Source: Geopsychrobacter electrodiphilus DSM 16401
GTDB lineage: Bacteria > Desulfobacterota > Desulfuromonadia > Desulfuromonadales > Geopsychrobacteraceae
NCBI RefSeq assembly: GCF_000384395.1
Contig: NZ_ARWE01000001.1
Coordinates: 1,886,894-1,950,893 of the forward strand
Length of the DNA stretch: 64,000 nt
Direction of reading: 5' to 3'
Shown here: piece by piece, positions 63,802 through 64,000 of the stretch
How the letters are laid out: the number at the start of each line of letters is the position of its first letter
How positions within the stretch are numbered: the first letter of the stretch is position 1
Translations under genes and position numbers: made by a program
Notes under the pieces: model-generated
Seen by the model: only the letters and a program-made list of their open reading frames with translations
Told to the model about the DNA's origin: nothing
Databases searched by the model: none

Positions 63802-64000
63802 CTATTTCCCGACAATTTCAGTCCGGGTGAAGACCGAGCGCAAGACCTGCCCGGCGCCTTCGATATTTTCACGCGCGCCCTCTTCACGATCTACCAGAGT
63901 GACGATCCCGAGAACCACGAGACCTTCCTCCTGTGCGCGTTCAACGGCCTGCATGGAAGATCCTCCGGTCGTCGTGACATCTTCGACGATGACAACCCGC
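63802..64000 (-). CDS. pyrE: Orotate phosphoribosyltransferase, C-terminal part
   Basis: The visible 66 residues open with VVIVEDVTTTGGS, the PRPP-binding motif of OPRTase, and continue through the C-terminal VTLVDREEGARENIE. The enzyme adds orotate to PRPP to form OMP. The N-terminal part lies beyond the window edge. It is about 26 kb from the pyrRBC-carAB operon. Confidence 0.88.
   Translation of the reverse strand, partial: RVVIVEDVTTTGGSSMQAVERAQEEGLVVLGIVTLVDREEGARENIEGAGQVLRSVFTRTEIVGK

Overview
The window looks like chromosomal core sequence of a Gram-negative anaerobe or facultative anaerobe of the Desulfuromonadales type (Geobacter / Desulfuromonas / Pelobacter relatives, formerly Deltaproteobacteria). 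This rests on a seven-haem c-type cytochrome, outer-membrane OmpA proteins and lipoproteins, a PaaK plus tandem-ACT gene pair, the ExeA/ExeB-like pair, a stand-alone DAHP-synthase regulatory domain and the general gene content. It is an inference from gene content, not a phylogeny. I see no prophage, insertion sequence, CRISPR array or rRNA operon.

Layout. 0-5 kb: a small membrane protein, a class II glutamine amidotransferase, and an ldcA-spmA-spmB operon diverging from a DUF1460 cell-wall amidase. 5.5-10 kb: a NodI/NodJ-like ABC-2 exporter, then a 657-residue hybrid of an acetyltransferase, a histidine-kinase-like module and an unknown C-terminal domain. 10-15.8 kb: glutathionyl-hydroquinone reductase, tRNA-Leu, secG, an ExeA/ExeB-like pair, two small zinc-ribbon membrane proteins and a secreted protein. 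15.8-19.3 kb: bioB-bioD behind a good BirA-type operator, two tandem XRE-cupin regulators read the other way, and an HU/IHF gene. 19.5-27.2 kb: an envelope cluster (two OmpA-type proteins, a cyclic-nucleotide-binding protein, a lipoprotein), a Na/Pi transporter overlapping a Ppx/GppA phosphatase, then PaaK and ACT genes. tRNA-Pro follows.

27.5-40.5 kb (all minus strand): recG, a DUF1858 protein, greA and the pyrimidine operon pyrR-pyrB-pyrC-carA-carB, which is preceded by a PyrR-loop/terminator attenuator; upstream of it are lepB and lepA. 40.7-46 kb: a DMT exporter, a zinc-ribbon protein, a polar amino-acid ABC importer, azlCD and yhbY. 46-52 kb: dgt, rsmD-coaD, a yacG-queD-queE-creatininase operon, tRNA-Gly(CCC) and a CCA/poly(A) nucleotidyltransferase. 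52-56.5 kb: an aminotransferase, a TPR protein and a HAMP / seven-haem cytochrome / HAMP operon. 56.7-64 kb: tRNA-Gln, gltX, a MEMO-family protein, a TSUP permease, tRNA-Cys, tRNA-Gly(GCC), a lytic transglycosylase, nadB, chorismate mutase with a free DAHPS ferredoxin-like domain, and the end of pyrE.

The loci most worth following up are the acetyltransferase/kinase hybrid (7642-9615), the HAMP-cytochrome-HAMP operon (54558-56520) and the chorismate mutase plus stand-alone FXD module (63165-63650). Well-supported regulatory sites are the BirA operator over the bioB promoter and the PyrR attenuator. Many gene starts were moved downstream from the longest open frame because a good Shine-Dalgarno sequence or family N-terminus supports the shorter form; this is stated in each entry.
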